Source: Amoebophrya sp. A120
Taxonomy: Eukaryota > Sar > Dinophyceae > Syndiniales > Amoebophryaceae
Direction: 5' to 3'
Assembly (NCBI GenBank): GCA_905178155.1
Contig: CAJINV010000005.1
Span: 1,046,564 to 1,110,563, forward strand
Length of the DNA stretch: 64,000 nucleotides
In this document: positions 30,275-41,463 of the stretch, one piece after another
Numbering within the stretch: position 1 is the stretch's first letter
Layout of the letters: every line of letters starts with the position of its first letter
Notes under the pieces: generated by a model
Told to the model about the DNA's origin: nothing
Database searches by the model: none
What the model saw: the letters and a program-made list of their open reading frames with translations, nothing else
Program-made: the position numbers and the translations under genes

Positions 30275-33200
30275 ATGGAGTTGAATCTGGTGAAAGCGCA
30301 ACCCTTGCGGTCGGTGTACGTGCGGGCGGATGTGTATGGAAGCGTCAGGTTTGAAATCGACAAAGTTGAAATGATTTGTCATGCATACAATGGATACCAG
30401 TTGGAAGCCCAATTTCCAAGCGGCGCATGACAAATTTTCGGAGCTCTGGAATCCAATTTGTCATGCTGTTTGGGCACAGAAGACTGCTTTTGTCATGCTC
30501 CTCTAGCAGCTCTATCCCAAACCCTAAATAGGCTCACAATCTGCCTCATTTGCCATCCCGGCAAGACAGGCATTCCATGCCTTGCATTTTAGGCATGAGA
30601 AAGCATTTCAACTTTGACGATTTCAATCCTGACAGGTCCATAATGTGAATGCGTTCGAGGCGGTGATCGACCCCAGCATCCGCGAGGTGTACAGCGACAA
30701 CAAGTTTCACACCTCCACAAACGCGAAGATGGTGGAACAATACATTCTGCAGTCGGGGTATCCAAGAAAAAAACGTTGTTAGTGTAAATTTGTGATGCGC
30801 AACATGCAAAGTAATTGCGTCTGTCATGCTTGGCATGCATCGTAGGGTCCATTAAAGGGCGTTTTCACGTACTATCTGCGCATGACAGGTTTTTGCTGTC
30901 ATGCCAGACAAATTTGTAATGCTGTTCCTCCAAAGAAGTTACACCTACAATGTTTTTTTCTTGGATACGGGGGAGCAGAAGGGGTTCCAGACCCGGGACA
31001 AGGAAATCCTGTGGAACATGGAGATCAACACGTTTCAAGTGCGCCACGAGGTGGCCAAGGAGTGGTCCTTTTTCGTCAGCGTCATGGGCCTGTCGCACTC
31101 GCAGAAGGTGGCGGCCGACCACCTGCAGTTGGTCAACAGGTGGAGCGGCCGGAAAATCATAGTGATAATCGCCGACCACGGGTTCCGGGGTCATGGGTAC
31201 AGCAGAGTACCTGTTTTTTCATGCACTTTGACTTTCTCTCGCATAGGGTTAGGGATCCGATTGCATGGATCCGTGACTCCTTTTTCTCCAAATGGCGCGG
31301 TGTCATTTTTCCTGCCTCTTTTAACATTTTCGCTTCGTTTCCTAAAGACAAAAATTCACTTCACCGCAGCGCCCACGAGTTTTTCCAGATAGCGATTGCG
31401 TTGCATACGCAGCTGGGCGCCAACGTGCTGATGTTCGAATCTCCACCGGAATTCGAGCGGAATGTGCGGGACTACGTGGAGATTATGCCCTCCATCATCC
31501 TGAAGATCCTGGATTTCTACCGCATCCACAAATTTGCCGCGTTCGGCCTCGGGTACGGGGGCGCAGTGGCGTTTCGGCTGTACATGCTGGCCCCGGTTCG
31601 GTTTTCCTCCCAGGCACACGTGATGATCAACCCCAGGTTCCTATCTTGAGTAAAAACGTACCCACACCAGAGTCAGGATGGGGATTTTGCAACACAAAAC
31701 TAGGAGTTTTGTGAGTCACGCATGACAAGTTTCAGTCCGTAAGGTAGTGCAAGTTAGCAAGGAAAGCCGCATCACAAATCGACCTGCTGATCCTGTTTAC
31801 AGCATTACAAGTTCCCAAACACGATTGAAAATGCCTGTCATGGGGTTGCGCATCACAAATGTTCCTGTCATGGCAAATCTGCATGACAACTATGGTGTGG
31901 GGACGTTTTTACACAGGATAGTTCCCAGAGGGCGTGGAGCTCCCGGAGCGGTTCGACATCGTGAAAACGATGAAGCGGGTCGGGTTCGAACCCAGCCAGT
32001 TTTGGCTGATCCGGTTGCAGCGGAAACTCGATCAGGACGGGCTACCGATAAAATCCACCAGAATAACGCACGAAAAAAGAAAGATATCGGACAAGGTGAG
32101 AAAGAGCCGTAGTATCTATGGATAAGTAGCTACGGACTAGTCAACATACAGGTGAACGTGGACATCACTATGATTTGCATTAGTTTCCACCATGGCAGCT
32201 CGTTTGTCTTACACTTGCTTTTGATGATCTCTAGTACTGCTTTCAGCAGTGGAAAAATTCGAAGGACCACAAAAACGTCGTCAATTGATTCAAACAACAG
32301 ATTCTCGAAGACAGTTTCCAGAGCCTGCTTCAGCGCGTTATGCAGGAGATCAAGGGGTTGAAGAAGCGCTCCCCCGACGAGGTGAGGACGAAAAATGGAG
32401 CTTTTTTCGACGAGGTAATTTTTTCCCAGGACATCCACTACAAAAACATGCACTGGTTCCGGATGTTCCCCCACGACCCCCAGACGTTGTTGATCCTCTT
32501 TTCCCGAAAAATGACCAAGTGCCTGATCACCTACTTTGTCGCGCAACGGTTTCCCTTCCAGCACGAGGTGATCCCCATGCCGGGGTCGGAGCTCGCGGCG
32601 GTGCAGGACAAGAAGGCACAGGAGGCGGAGGAGGAGGAGGACAGCCCCGGACAAAAGAAGGGAAAGAAGAAGCGCAAAAACGCGAACGCATCCTTGCGAG
32701 AGATGGGGATCGGGGTCGGGGCGGCCGGCACGACCAGTGCGGGGTACTGTCGTGGCTTTTTTTTGGTGCCCTTAATGTCACTGTGAATCAGAATCTGGTG
32801 GATCATGATCTGCATGGCAAGTAGAATTCTTTCTGATGCTCACAATTTCAAACAGCTCACCGTCCGTCTCTTCCCCCGCAATGAGTCTTGTCAAGGGTCA
32901 GGATGGACAAAACATAACCGCCAGCAGCGGTTCGGGTTTTGAAAATAATCTGAAAAAGGAGATAAAAGCTGGTGAGGCCGCAACATCCAATGCCGCGGGG
33001 GACGCACAAGCGGCGGGTGAAAATAGCAAAGCCGCGGAAGGTAGTACCAGTTTAACAGAGGCGCAACAGCCAACCCAGCCAGCAGAGGGAGACCCAGCTG
33101 CATCCGCACCGGCCAAGGAAACCCTGCTCCCGCCCGTGGGGGAGTCACCAAAAGTTAAAGAAGCAACACCCGCGGGGGGCTTGGGTTTGATAGACGAGGG

Positions 33201-35735
33201 CAGTGAGTTGATACCTCTGGAGGGCGGGGGGACGATTTCGTTGGCGGAGTTGCAGAGCCAGCAAGCGGCGGCTGCCGGGGAGGCGGATACGCTGATGTCC
33301 CTGTTTGGCGGGGAGCCAGGATTGTCTCAGCAGTCGGATGACGTTCCGAACAAGCTGCAGGTACTGATTTAGGTTTTTCGTGATCGGTCATAGTACCATT
33401 TCCTCTCCAGTGTGTACATCAACTTGTTGAACAAGAGCGAGTTTCATTTGTTCCAACACGACGTAAGTATATCATTACATCACTTCAGTCCTCCCTTCCC
33501 GCGATCGGAGAAAATTCCCCAGGCCACCAGCGACCCGGTAGTTCCCAATCCCAGCAGCGTCCCGGCAGTTCTCAATCCCAGCAAAGACCGGGCAGTGCAC
33601 AATCACAAAAGGACCGCCCGGGGTCCTCCCAGTCGCAAACCGCGAAGAACACGACGTCGACAATAATGCCCACCGCGGCGGAGGAGGAGCAGTCGAAGAA
33701 GGAGTTTGAAGCAAAGGCCGAGGAGGCGAAGGCCGAATTGCGAAGGCTCGCGGCGGAGGACGCCCGGAAACAGGAGTCCACGGTGAACTTCGGGTTGATC
33801 CGCGAAATGGACGCGATCGTGAACCGGCCCGAGGAACTGGGGTACAACTGCTTTGGCGAACTGGCCAGTCTCGCGAAAATGCGGAAGGCGCAGGTGGGCC
33901 TGCCCGACCCGAACAAGCGGCCGGTGTTGATCGGGAAGGAGATCAACCCGCTGCGCAAGCTCCGGATGGAGGAACGGCAGAACGAGATCATGCGGAAAAT
34001 GGCCGTGGGCGGGCTGGACGCCGAGGCGGAGGAGAAAAAGGAGCGGCAACGCGCGGTGAAGTACTCCGTGGACTTGTCGGCGAAGAACCTGGCGATCTTG
34101 GAACGGGAAAACGTATCAAATGCAAATATGTCTGGGTCTGGAAAGTTGGAACTTGTAATGCTGGCGTTACATTCCTGCGAAATCTGTATTGCGTGACCAA
34201 CAAAAGTGGCAGCCTCTCACGTCATACAAAAACGCAGTCTCTCATGCGGAGTTCGTATGAGAAAGCGTTCTGTACACTTGTCATGCGTTCTAGCATAAAG
34301 GTGTCTTTTCATCATGCACATTTTAGCATCACAAAGTTCCAGACCCAGACATTTTTGCAATCCATAAAACGAAGATCTGTACAACAAGAAGCTGTTGGAG
34401 ATCGCGCAATATCCTGTGCAAAAGTATCGTACTCGTAGTAATTGCATTTATGCATTACAAGTCTTTGTTTCAAGGTAAGTCAGCATTACAAATGCAATTC
34501 TTGTAATGCTGGGCGAGTCTGTAATGCAATTTATACTAGTGCGATGCTTTTGCATTGCATACGCAACAGGAGGAGGCACAGCTGGAAAAGGTCCGGAGAC
34601 ACGACCGCCGCGCGATGGCCAGCTCCTTCACCGCGGGGCCGGGGCGGTCAATCGCGATGTCCTCCACGGTAAAAGGGGCGAGCCGGTTCGGCACGACGAC
34701 CGCCGCGGATCAAGGCAAGAAGATGCAGGCCCTGAAGGACCTGCTCGCGCAGCCCGCCGTGGCGCCGGCCGAGGTGCTCGTCGGCCCGGAGGGCGCGGCG
34801 CCGGCCATCGCGGGGATCATACCGGGGGGAAGGCAGCGGGTGGAGTTGGCGGCCCAGGTGCCGGTCAACGTGGATTCGTTCGAAGACGAGAACGCGCTGG
34901 CGGAGGTGTACCGCAGTCGGTTGGCGGACGCGCAGCGAGCCACGGACAAGGAGGAGACGGACAAGGCAAAAAAGATACGGCACGAGCAACAACACACGAC
35001 AAGGTATCTATTAACGTCAGAATCGCTTTTTTTTTCGTTCTGTCGTGGTCCAGAAGCAGATGTCATGACATGAGAGCGTACGGATCCGAAATAACATATT
35101 TTGAATAAATTTGAATCGCCCGCCGCCACTATGCATCAACAGCAGCAGTCGCTATGTCTACGATCAGAACCTCCTTTGATCCAAATTTCTACGCGCCATT
35201 TGCAAGAGCGGGGCGCGTGTCCGCACATTCTTGTGAGGATTTCTTTTCAAAAAATACGCCCTGGCTCATCTAGTGGACGCAAAAGCGAAACAATTCTGAC
35301 CCTGTACTCAGCGGGTGCTTCTTCGATCCAATTTGTGGAGCACTCGTTCTCTTTGGGGTCAACAGCATACAATACACATTCATCTTTCTGCTTCTGCACT
35401 AAATCACAGCGAAGGCGCTCAATGAGTGCTCATGTTCTGGAATGTAATACCGAAAGACAAAGAAACAACAAAAGAAGTAGGTCGTGCGCAAGATAGAAAT
35501 CCAAATCCCTGAAGATCATGCTACTATACCAAATAACAGGGAAATGCGTCTGGTCGCGCTGATGCAGCAGCGGAAGGAGATGGAGGGGGTGAAGAAACTC
35601 TACGACGAGCAGCAGCGCGCAGTCAAGTACGGCGACCCAGAAACCCGGAAGATGGAGGCGGTGCTGCAAATGTCGCGGGAGGAATTCGAAAACGACCAGG
35701 CAAAGCTGGAAGCGAGCTTGACGCGGCGACGGTAA
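30275..35735 (+). CDS. Eleven-exon protein, N-terminal alpha/beta-hydrolase-like, C-terminal coiled coil
   Basis: Exons: 30275-30349, 30636-30758, 30973-31206, 31389-31641, 31926-32095, 32301-32743, 32856-33360, 33489-34113, 34372-34409, 34567-35003, 35540-35735 (3099 bases, 1032 residues). The N-terminal 300 residues include FAAFGLGYGGAVAFRLYML, resembling the nucleophile elbow of alpha/beta-hydrolases, but with Gly where Ser is expected, so probably inactive. A Lys/Glu-rich linker, four tandem RPGSSQSQ-like repeats and a long charged coiled coil follow. Five introns are introners; 31207-31388, 32096-32300, 32744-32855, 33361-33488, 35004-35539 and possibly a 48-base one at 32382-32429 are GT-AG. 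The terminal CGGTAAGG looks like a splice donor, so a further exon may exist. Function not assigned. Confidence 0.68.
30350..30635. mobile_element. Introner-like intron, family 6
   Basis: Ends carry inverted repeats (TTTGAAATCGACAAAGTTGA on the left; TCAACTTTGACGATTTCAAT on the right) flanked by CAGG on both sides. Interior has several ATTTGTCATGC motifs. Frame demands that the whole CAGG plus the following G be kept, so the splice register differs by one base from the other introners. Confidence 0.65.
30759..30967. mobile_element. Introner, family 3
   Basis: 209-bp element, duplication CGGGG at 30754-30758 and 30968-30972. Ends TATCCAAGAAAAAAACGTTG and CAATGTTTTTTTCTTGGATA are inverted repeats. 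Removal joins YILQSG to EQKGFQTR in phase 0. Confidence 0.93.
31642..31920. mobile_element. Introner, family 2
   Basis: 279-bp element, duplication GTTCC at 31637-31641 and 31921-31925. Ends TATCTTGAGTAAAAACGTAC and GGGGACGTTTTTACACAGGATA (inverted repeats). Removal joins INPRF to PEGVELPE in phase 1. Confidence 0.92.
34114..34366. mobile_element. Introner, family 1, upstream of a 38-base exon
   Basis: 253-bp element, duplication AAACG at 34109-34113 and 34367-34371. Ends TATCAAATGCAAATATGTCT and AGACATTTTTGCAATCCATA. Removal joins ILEREN to EDLYNKK in phase 1. Confidence 0.92.
34410..34561. mobile_element. Introner, family 4, downstream of a 38-base exon
   Basis: 152-bp element, the shortest here, with duplication CGCAA at 34405-34409 and 34562-34566. 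Inverted repeats of about 36 bases make up nearly half of it (TATCCTGTGCAAAAGTATCG on the left, complementary to GCATCGCACTAG-type sequence on the right). Removal joins LLEIAQ to QEEAQLEK in phase 0. Confidence 0.92.
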
Positions 35736-36411
35736 GGACGCGGGGTTGAAGCGACGACCGATGGCTCGATGTACAAACAAACAATGCAGGCATGGTTACT
35801 GATGGTCAACGCAATTTTAGTACGCAGCTATGACACTGTGAAAATGGTTATGGTAGAATATGGTTTCGAATTCGATACGATATAGATGAAATATGGTAAA
35901 ACTGTGAATCGCAGACAGCGTTGCCCTGTCGCAGAGAACGGTTTCGATATGAATCAAAAAGGTATACATGAACTTCTGAAATGTACATGTAAGATTGACT
36001 TTGACTACTACCCAGTGACTGTATCTGTACCCTGAAGAACCCTAGTACCCCTGAATTGGCCTGATCCTGAATGTACGTGAGCAATTTGCAGCCACTGCGC
36101 TTGTACGATAAAATGCGAAAAGAAAATACGTCACTCACCACGGAAACGGACCCTGTACTGGAAAAAAATGGGTTGCAGTTCGACGGTGCTGGAGTCTTAC
36201 TCTTGCAAACAGTTGATGTTCCTGAGCTTGTTGGTGTTCTTCTTCTGGAGCGTGTAACGCGATAGCGCGTCTTGAAAGGTTTGGACCACGACGTAGGACG
36301 TTAAGGTTGAGTAGCATTCCGCGTCGTGAAAGCCCGTTGCATGAGTTTTGTTTGCGTCTCCGGGTCCGAAAGTTACCCAAGAAAAACAGTGCGTGAGTTA
36401 GTTAGCAGAAC
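35736..36411. other. Intergenic, no gene recognised
   Basis: Contains repeated ATATGGT-type sequence around 35845-35900 (ATGGTTATGGTAGAATATGG), not organised into a clear repeat. A further exon of the upstream gene could lie here but I find none. Confidence 0.4.
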
Positions 36412-37257
36412 ATGCTCTCCGTGTCAGACACACTTCGTTCGGCGTTGGTTGTGTTTGCGCTACCGAGATCCCCGCGTTCTTGTTCTGCTTCGCAGCAGGA
36501 CCGGGGTTCCGTGAAGCCGCGCGTCAGACCGACCTGGAACGTGGAAAGAGTACGGGCGGCGACGATTTTCTGTGAAGAGAAGCGCGACGCTGGTTTTGGT
36601 GGTCTCTATCTTCGTAAAGAGGATGGAAAAAAATTTGGAAGCCACCAACTCCGATCCATAAATCCCACAGCGCAGGACGGAGTCTCATCAGCCTGCAGTT
36701 CCTCGACGGCAGCGGGTAATAAATTTTGCAGAACTAACGATAATGTGGCTAGTGCGGCTGCCGCAGACGGTGCTCCGGAGGACGGGCTCTGTTACGACCC
36801 GGACTTCCAGTCTGCCGACGATTTCATTCACAGCGGCCACGTTGTTGTTTTCCTGAAAGGCACGCTGGAAAAGCCGCAGTGTCACTTCAGTGCGCAATTC
36901 GTGAAAATTTTGAAGCAGGTCTCACCCGGTCTTTCGACGCAGCACAAGGGCACTAAAACGAACAAAAGTGATTCCGTAGCCGATGACTTTGAACTACTGC
37001 ACAGAGAAGGAGTTCCCACGACGGTATACAATATCCTCCTTCCTGACCTTCAGTGGCTTCGGTCGGAGTTGAAGACACGGGAGGACGGCTGGCCGACGTT
37101 TCCGGTCCTGTTTGTTGACGGGTTTTGTGTCGGTGGGCTGGACGTGGTAAAGGACTTGGCTCGTTCAAACAGGCTAGAGGCAATTTTGAAAGATTCGACC
37201 GCGTTGCAAATGTTTCTGGAAGAGAGAGAATTGAAAAAGGCTTTGGAGATCATGTAG
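36412..37257 (+). CDS. Monothiol glutaredoxin-like protein with CHFS active site
   Basis: 281 residues. The N-terminal 125 residues are basic then disordered and may include an organelle-targeting sequence (hydrophobic and Arg-rich start, SALVVFALPRSPRS). The glutaredoxin fold starts at about 139: VVVFLKGTLEKPQCHFS, the counterpart of KGT-x-x-x-P-x-CGFS in monothiol glutaredoxins, with the cysteine at about 157 and His replacing Gly. The partner segment WPTFPVLFVDGFCVGGLDVVKDL keeps the cis-Pro (TFP) and the GG that binds glutathione. An insertion of about 35 residues separates the active site from the next strand. Members of this family carry Fe-S clusters with glutathione; whether CHFS still does so is open. 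Intronless. Confidence 0.85.
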   Translation: MLSVSDTLRSALVVFALPRSPRSCSASQQDRGSVKPRVRPTWNVERVRAATIFCEEKRDAGFGGLYLRKEDGKKFGSHQLRSINPTAQDGVSSACSSSTAAGNKFCRTNDNVASAAAADGAPEDGLCYDPDFQSADDFIHSGHVVVFLKGTLEKPQCHFSAQFVKILKQVSPGLSTQHKGTKTNKSDSVADDFELLHREGVPTTVYNILLPDLQWLRSELKTREDGWPTFPVLFVDGFCVGGLDVVKDLARSNRLEAILKDSTALQMFLEERELKKALEIM

Positions 37258-38107
37258 TTGTGAAAAATGCGAGAGGAAAGAACTGAGTAGAAACTCGAGC
37301 TCGTCGTGGCAATGGAATAGGACTGATGTATGAGAATGAAGTTGTAGTGTGGAATCGAAAGACAGTGACAAGCTTTATCTTCGTTCTCGTGGTCGAATTA
37401 TCCACTCTCATCGTCGTGTTAGTACAGACAAAGAGTGTTCCTGTTCCAGAGCGCAAAAAGCCAGCTATTCGTCATTATTCACACTGTGAATTTACAGAGA
37501 CGCAGAAGTCTTGCAAAATCCCGTACTAGTTCGAGCTCGTAGAAAGCGTCTATTCAGTAACTTTTGCTTCTTTAACTTTAGCTTTTGCTTTGTCGTCGAC
37601 AGGTAGACCGAAGAAATCCGTAGAACTTGAAGGTTAAAAAGATCCGTTTCGTGGCACGGCAAACATAAGAGAAACAGAAGAAAAACCTCTTCACGTGGGT
37701 CGTCGTAATCCTGTTTCTGTTAGTCAACCTGGTCCTGTTTTCTCCTGCTTGCTTATAGAAGTCCATAGATTTTCATTTTTCAAAATTTGAATGTAGTACG
37801 TTTCCACTCTCACGAATAGCTTTGGCCACAACTTTTCGTCGACCTAGCTTTATTACAGGGAGCATTTTAAGGACGAAAGTACGTTAGCCTGCTCGACCAT
37901 TGTCCGTAAAAACGACTAATTGTTTAAGAATGAGAGCAAGTTACTAACGCTCTTCTAGGTCATGCTCGTCTAGCCCAAAGAAAACCAATCCGATTTTTTC
38001 CTTGATTTCCAAAAAAATAATAGCAAGAGGAAGTACGAAAAAGTACTCGCCGAGAGGGAGAGAGAAAAGGAAGTTTCAACGTATTCACAACGCACCAACA
38101 ATCCAAA
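37258..38107. other. Intergenic, no gene recognised
   Basis: AT-rich spacer upstream of the basic-protein gene. Short open frames only; nothing supported. Confidence 0.45.
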
Positions 38108-40437
38108 ATGCCGAAGACTAAGGCTCAGGCGATGAAGGTCGTGGCCATGAAGAAGGCCGAGAAGCCGGCCCCGGCGAAGAAATCCTCCGGCAAGGGAAAG
38201 GGAAAGAAGGTACTTCGTGCTTTTACATTGTAAGGAAATGTGATGCAAGGCGCCCGCAATTTTTGGAGTTGTCATGCCTGTTCTGCATGTAGTCCTAGAC
38301 GCGAGACGATAATAAGTTTATGCCGTGATTTCTGGACACGAACCCGCCTGTGAAATTGTGGCTCAACAGGTTGTTTCCGTGGAGAAGAAGAAGAAGGAGG
38401 CGAAGGTCGCTGTGATCGACCCCTGGGTGGAAAAAATCACGAAAGTGGAGGAGGCGTTGCTGACCAAGTGCGAACTGCCCCCAAACGCGACGGATATTTT
38501 GGTGCGCTGCTGCACCCCGGCTTTTTCTGACAATGTCGAGGACCGCCATGAGTGCCAGACCGGTATTGAAATGTTCTTTGATCAGCAGTGTGATGTCGAC
38601 GTCGTGCATCAAAATTGCTTGCGTACAGGTACCTTCATCTTCAACATTCATCATATGTTTCATCAAAAAAATGTTCTTGACATCAAAACCACAACAGCCG
38701 CTACGGAGCAAATCGGAAAGGCTTTGGAGGAAATCGAGTCCCGGTTGAAGAGCGCTACTGCGGAATTCGAAAACATCACCGCCTCTGCGGACGATGTACT
38801 TACTTGATTTTTTTGAGAGTAGATAATGAATTTGCAGATTGATTTTGAGCGCACGAAAAACAAAAATGGATATGATGTTCTCCCTTCAGGTGCGCTCCGG
38901 GTTAGCTGCGGACCTCGAGAAGACCGAGGCTGACATCACGGCAAAGACCGAGGCGAAGGAGGCATTGGAAGGCGAGGAGGAGAAAGCTTCGGTCGCGTTT
39001 TCCGACGCGGAAAAAGCCGTTGCGGCCTGGAAGAAGGAGCTGAAGGGGTTCGAGAAGGAAAAGTCGGCCAAGACCGACGCCCTGGGGAAGGTGACGACTG
39101 GCAAGACGGACATCTTCGACAAGTTGGTGAGCGAGAAACCCGCCTCGGGTAAAGAGGGAAAGCGCGACATCGAGAAGCTGAAGGGGTTCTTGAAGCAGGC
39201 GGGAATTGTCGGAGCCTTCGAGACGTCCGTGGTGCAGGTCATCATCTCGCCGGAAGACGATGCGGAGTTCACCACCATGATGCTGACCCGTGCGGGCGAC
39301 TTCTTCACGAAGTTCACGACCACGACGGAAGAGGAAATTGCGAGTTTCGATGCCAAGATCTCGGAAGTCACCGAAAGCCTCGTCGGAGTACAGTTCTATG
39401 ACTTCTATATGGTTGAAAGCGTGCATCAAGATACACGTAGGTTTTTAATGTGTGCTAAGAATTTTGTCTTTTTCATCCGGGACGTGAATAATCACCAAAA
39501 AAATACGCAATTTCAGCTCGAGGAGACCGTCAGCTCCGCCAAAGCGGCCATGGACGAGGCCATGAAGAGTGTCGAGGATGCGACCGCGGCTATCGCGGAG
39601 TTGAAGAAGGCCAAGAAGACTTGCACGGTGAGAAAATGCTGTTGTCAACACAGACGAGCAATTTATATGTGATGTCTTTCGCACCCATGCCAAGATTAAA
39701 GACTTCTGCATTTTGATGTCATTATTTCCAATTCGAAAATCACTAATAACCTGCTGCAGGCCGCGTTGAAGACCCACGACACCAAGGTGGAGAATGCTGC
39801 TGAGGCGAAGAAGGAGGCTCTGGCCGCGGAGGAGGAGTTTGCCACCGTGTTGGGCGTGTTCGGCGAATTGAAGGCCCGCACGGCCGTGGTCGACACGGAC
39901 ACCATGGAGAGCGGTATCGAGGCGGAGGCCGTGGTGGACTCCAGTGCCACCGGTGCGGAGGATGTCGAGATGGAAGATGCTGGTGAGGAGGAGGCCGCCC
40001 CGGCCGAGGAAGAGGCCCCGATGGAGGAGGAGGAGGTACTTAGTACCATTGCGTAAAAATGAAAAAGGGCTCATGACCGCATTTCTATGGGTTTCACCGG
40101 CTGGATATGCATTTTTCCGATTTTGAATTTCAATAGCTCGTTAAGTACGCAATCCTCTTCAACTGCCTCGGGCCAACGTCAAAAAATAACGCAAAAACAG
40201 GCCGCTGAGGCTGCGCCAGCGGAGGTGGAGATGGAAGAGGCTCCGGTCGTTGAGGAACCCGCTGCCCCGGTCGTGGAGGAACCCGCGGCTGCCCCGGTCG
40301 TGGAGGAACCCGTGGTCCCGGAGGCCCCGGCCGCCCCGGCGGCGGTCCCGCAGTACGAGCAGCAGTACCAGGGCTACCAGCAGTACGACCAGGGTGCCTG
40401 GAACCAGCAGCAGTATGACAACCAGTACTGGCAGTAA
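38108..40437 (+). CDS. Basic, coiled-coil, acidic and Q/Y-rich protein
   Basis: Seven exons: 38108-38209, 38370-38628, 38698-38795, 38890-39387, 39517-39627, 39760-40035, 40201-40437 (1581 bases, 526 residues). All six introns (69-165 bases) are GT-AG and none is an introner. The N-terminus is Lys/Ala/Met-rich (MPKTKAQAMKVVAMKKAEKP), recalling basic DNA-binding tails of dinoflagellates. A central coiled coil of about 250 residues follows, then an acidic Ala/Glu/Pro block with repeats of VVEEP, and a prion-like end (QYEQQYQGYQQYDQGAW and on). This order suggests a nucleic-acid-binding or condensate-forming scaffold; that is inference. The intron 38629-38697 is in frame, so it could also be retained coding sequence. 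Confidence 0.75.
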
Positions 40438-41463
40438 GCGGTCGTGGATCGGAACTCCAGGTTTTCAAAAAAATCACTCGATTTTGCCGATGGCAATGGA
40501 AAAATAAATGTGAAGAAGTCACATGAAGAACAACAGCGATTCTAGAACACCGAAAAAAAAACACAACTGAATTAGACTAGCTAAGACAACGTACAACATC
40601 GACGTCGACGACAGGACAAATTCATGCTAGTTCTACGATTTTGACTTCCGAATTTCCACTTTCAAAAACCAACGATGCAAGCTGCAACAGCAACTTGAGC
40701 TTCCTCCTCAAACTAATATAAAACAATAGCACAGAAACAGATGAACAGGGATTTAAGAGAAAAAAATAAGCAACGAAAATGACGCTAATGAATTCCCTAG
40801 TACCAAAAACCTCCTCTCAACGGAAATTTCCTCAAGTAACTATCTTTGACTTTTCGCTGTAACTTTGAGCTACCCATTTAAGATTCCGATGTGCCTGATA
40901 CAAACATCAACTTTACTCAATTGCAAGCATCGTCGTCTTCGCGATTATGAGGCGGGTGTCGCAGGACTGATTTATGTGCAACAGGAAATACGATTACGAA
41001 AATTTTGTCAACACTGATTACACTATTGTACGAACCACCCGTTTACTAACTTCAACTTTAGGTTTACAAGAAACTCAACTTTAACTTCAATTGTAATACT
41101 GATACTTCACTCGTCACACTCCAGCACCGTCCCGGTAGCTGGTTTGAGCTCGATTCAACTGTTTCGGACTACTATTTGCTTAACAGACCGTTTTAGCGAT
41201 TTCAACTCAACAAAAAATTGTTTCGATTCAAAATTAATTTCTTGACGTCCAGTTTGTGCTCGCACAAAGAGGTGATGTCAATTGCACAGAATCAGAGATG
41301 GTTGGTCTTTTTAGAACCAAAATTTTATTCAAGTAAGATTACAGATCGTGTTTCCAAAAACTTTATCTCTAGTTAATGCAACGAAATCTTAATACTTTAG
41401 GAAGCAGAGGGGCTTAATAGATGCTTTCGAACCAAGCTAGACTTGACATTATGGACAGAATCT
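40438..41463. other. Intergenic, no gene recognised
   Basis: AT-rich spacer of about 1 kb with no supported open frame, RNA gene or inverted-repeat element. Confidence 0.5.

Noticed and set aside
33412-33463. Small exon VYINLLNKSEFHLFQHD between two short introns
   Set aside because: Its 52-base length does not keep frame with the flanking exons, while one GT-AG intron 33361-33488 does. It could still be used if another donor exists.
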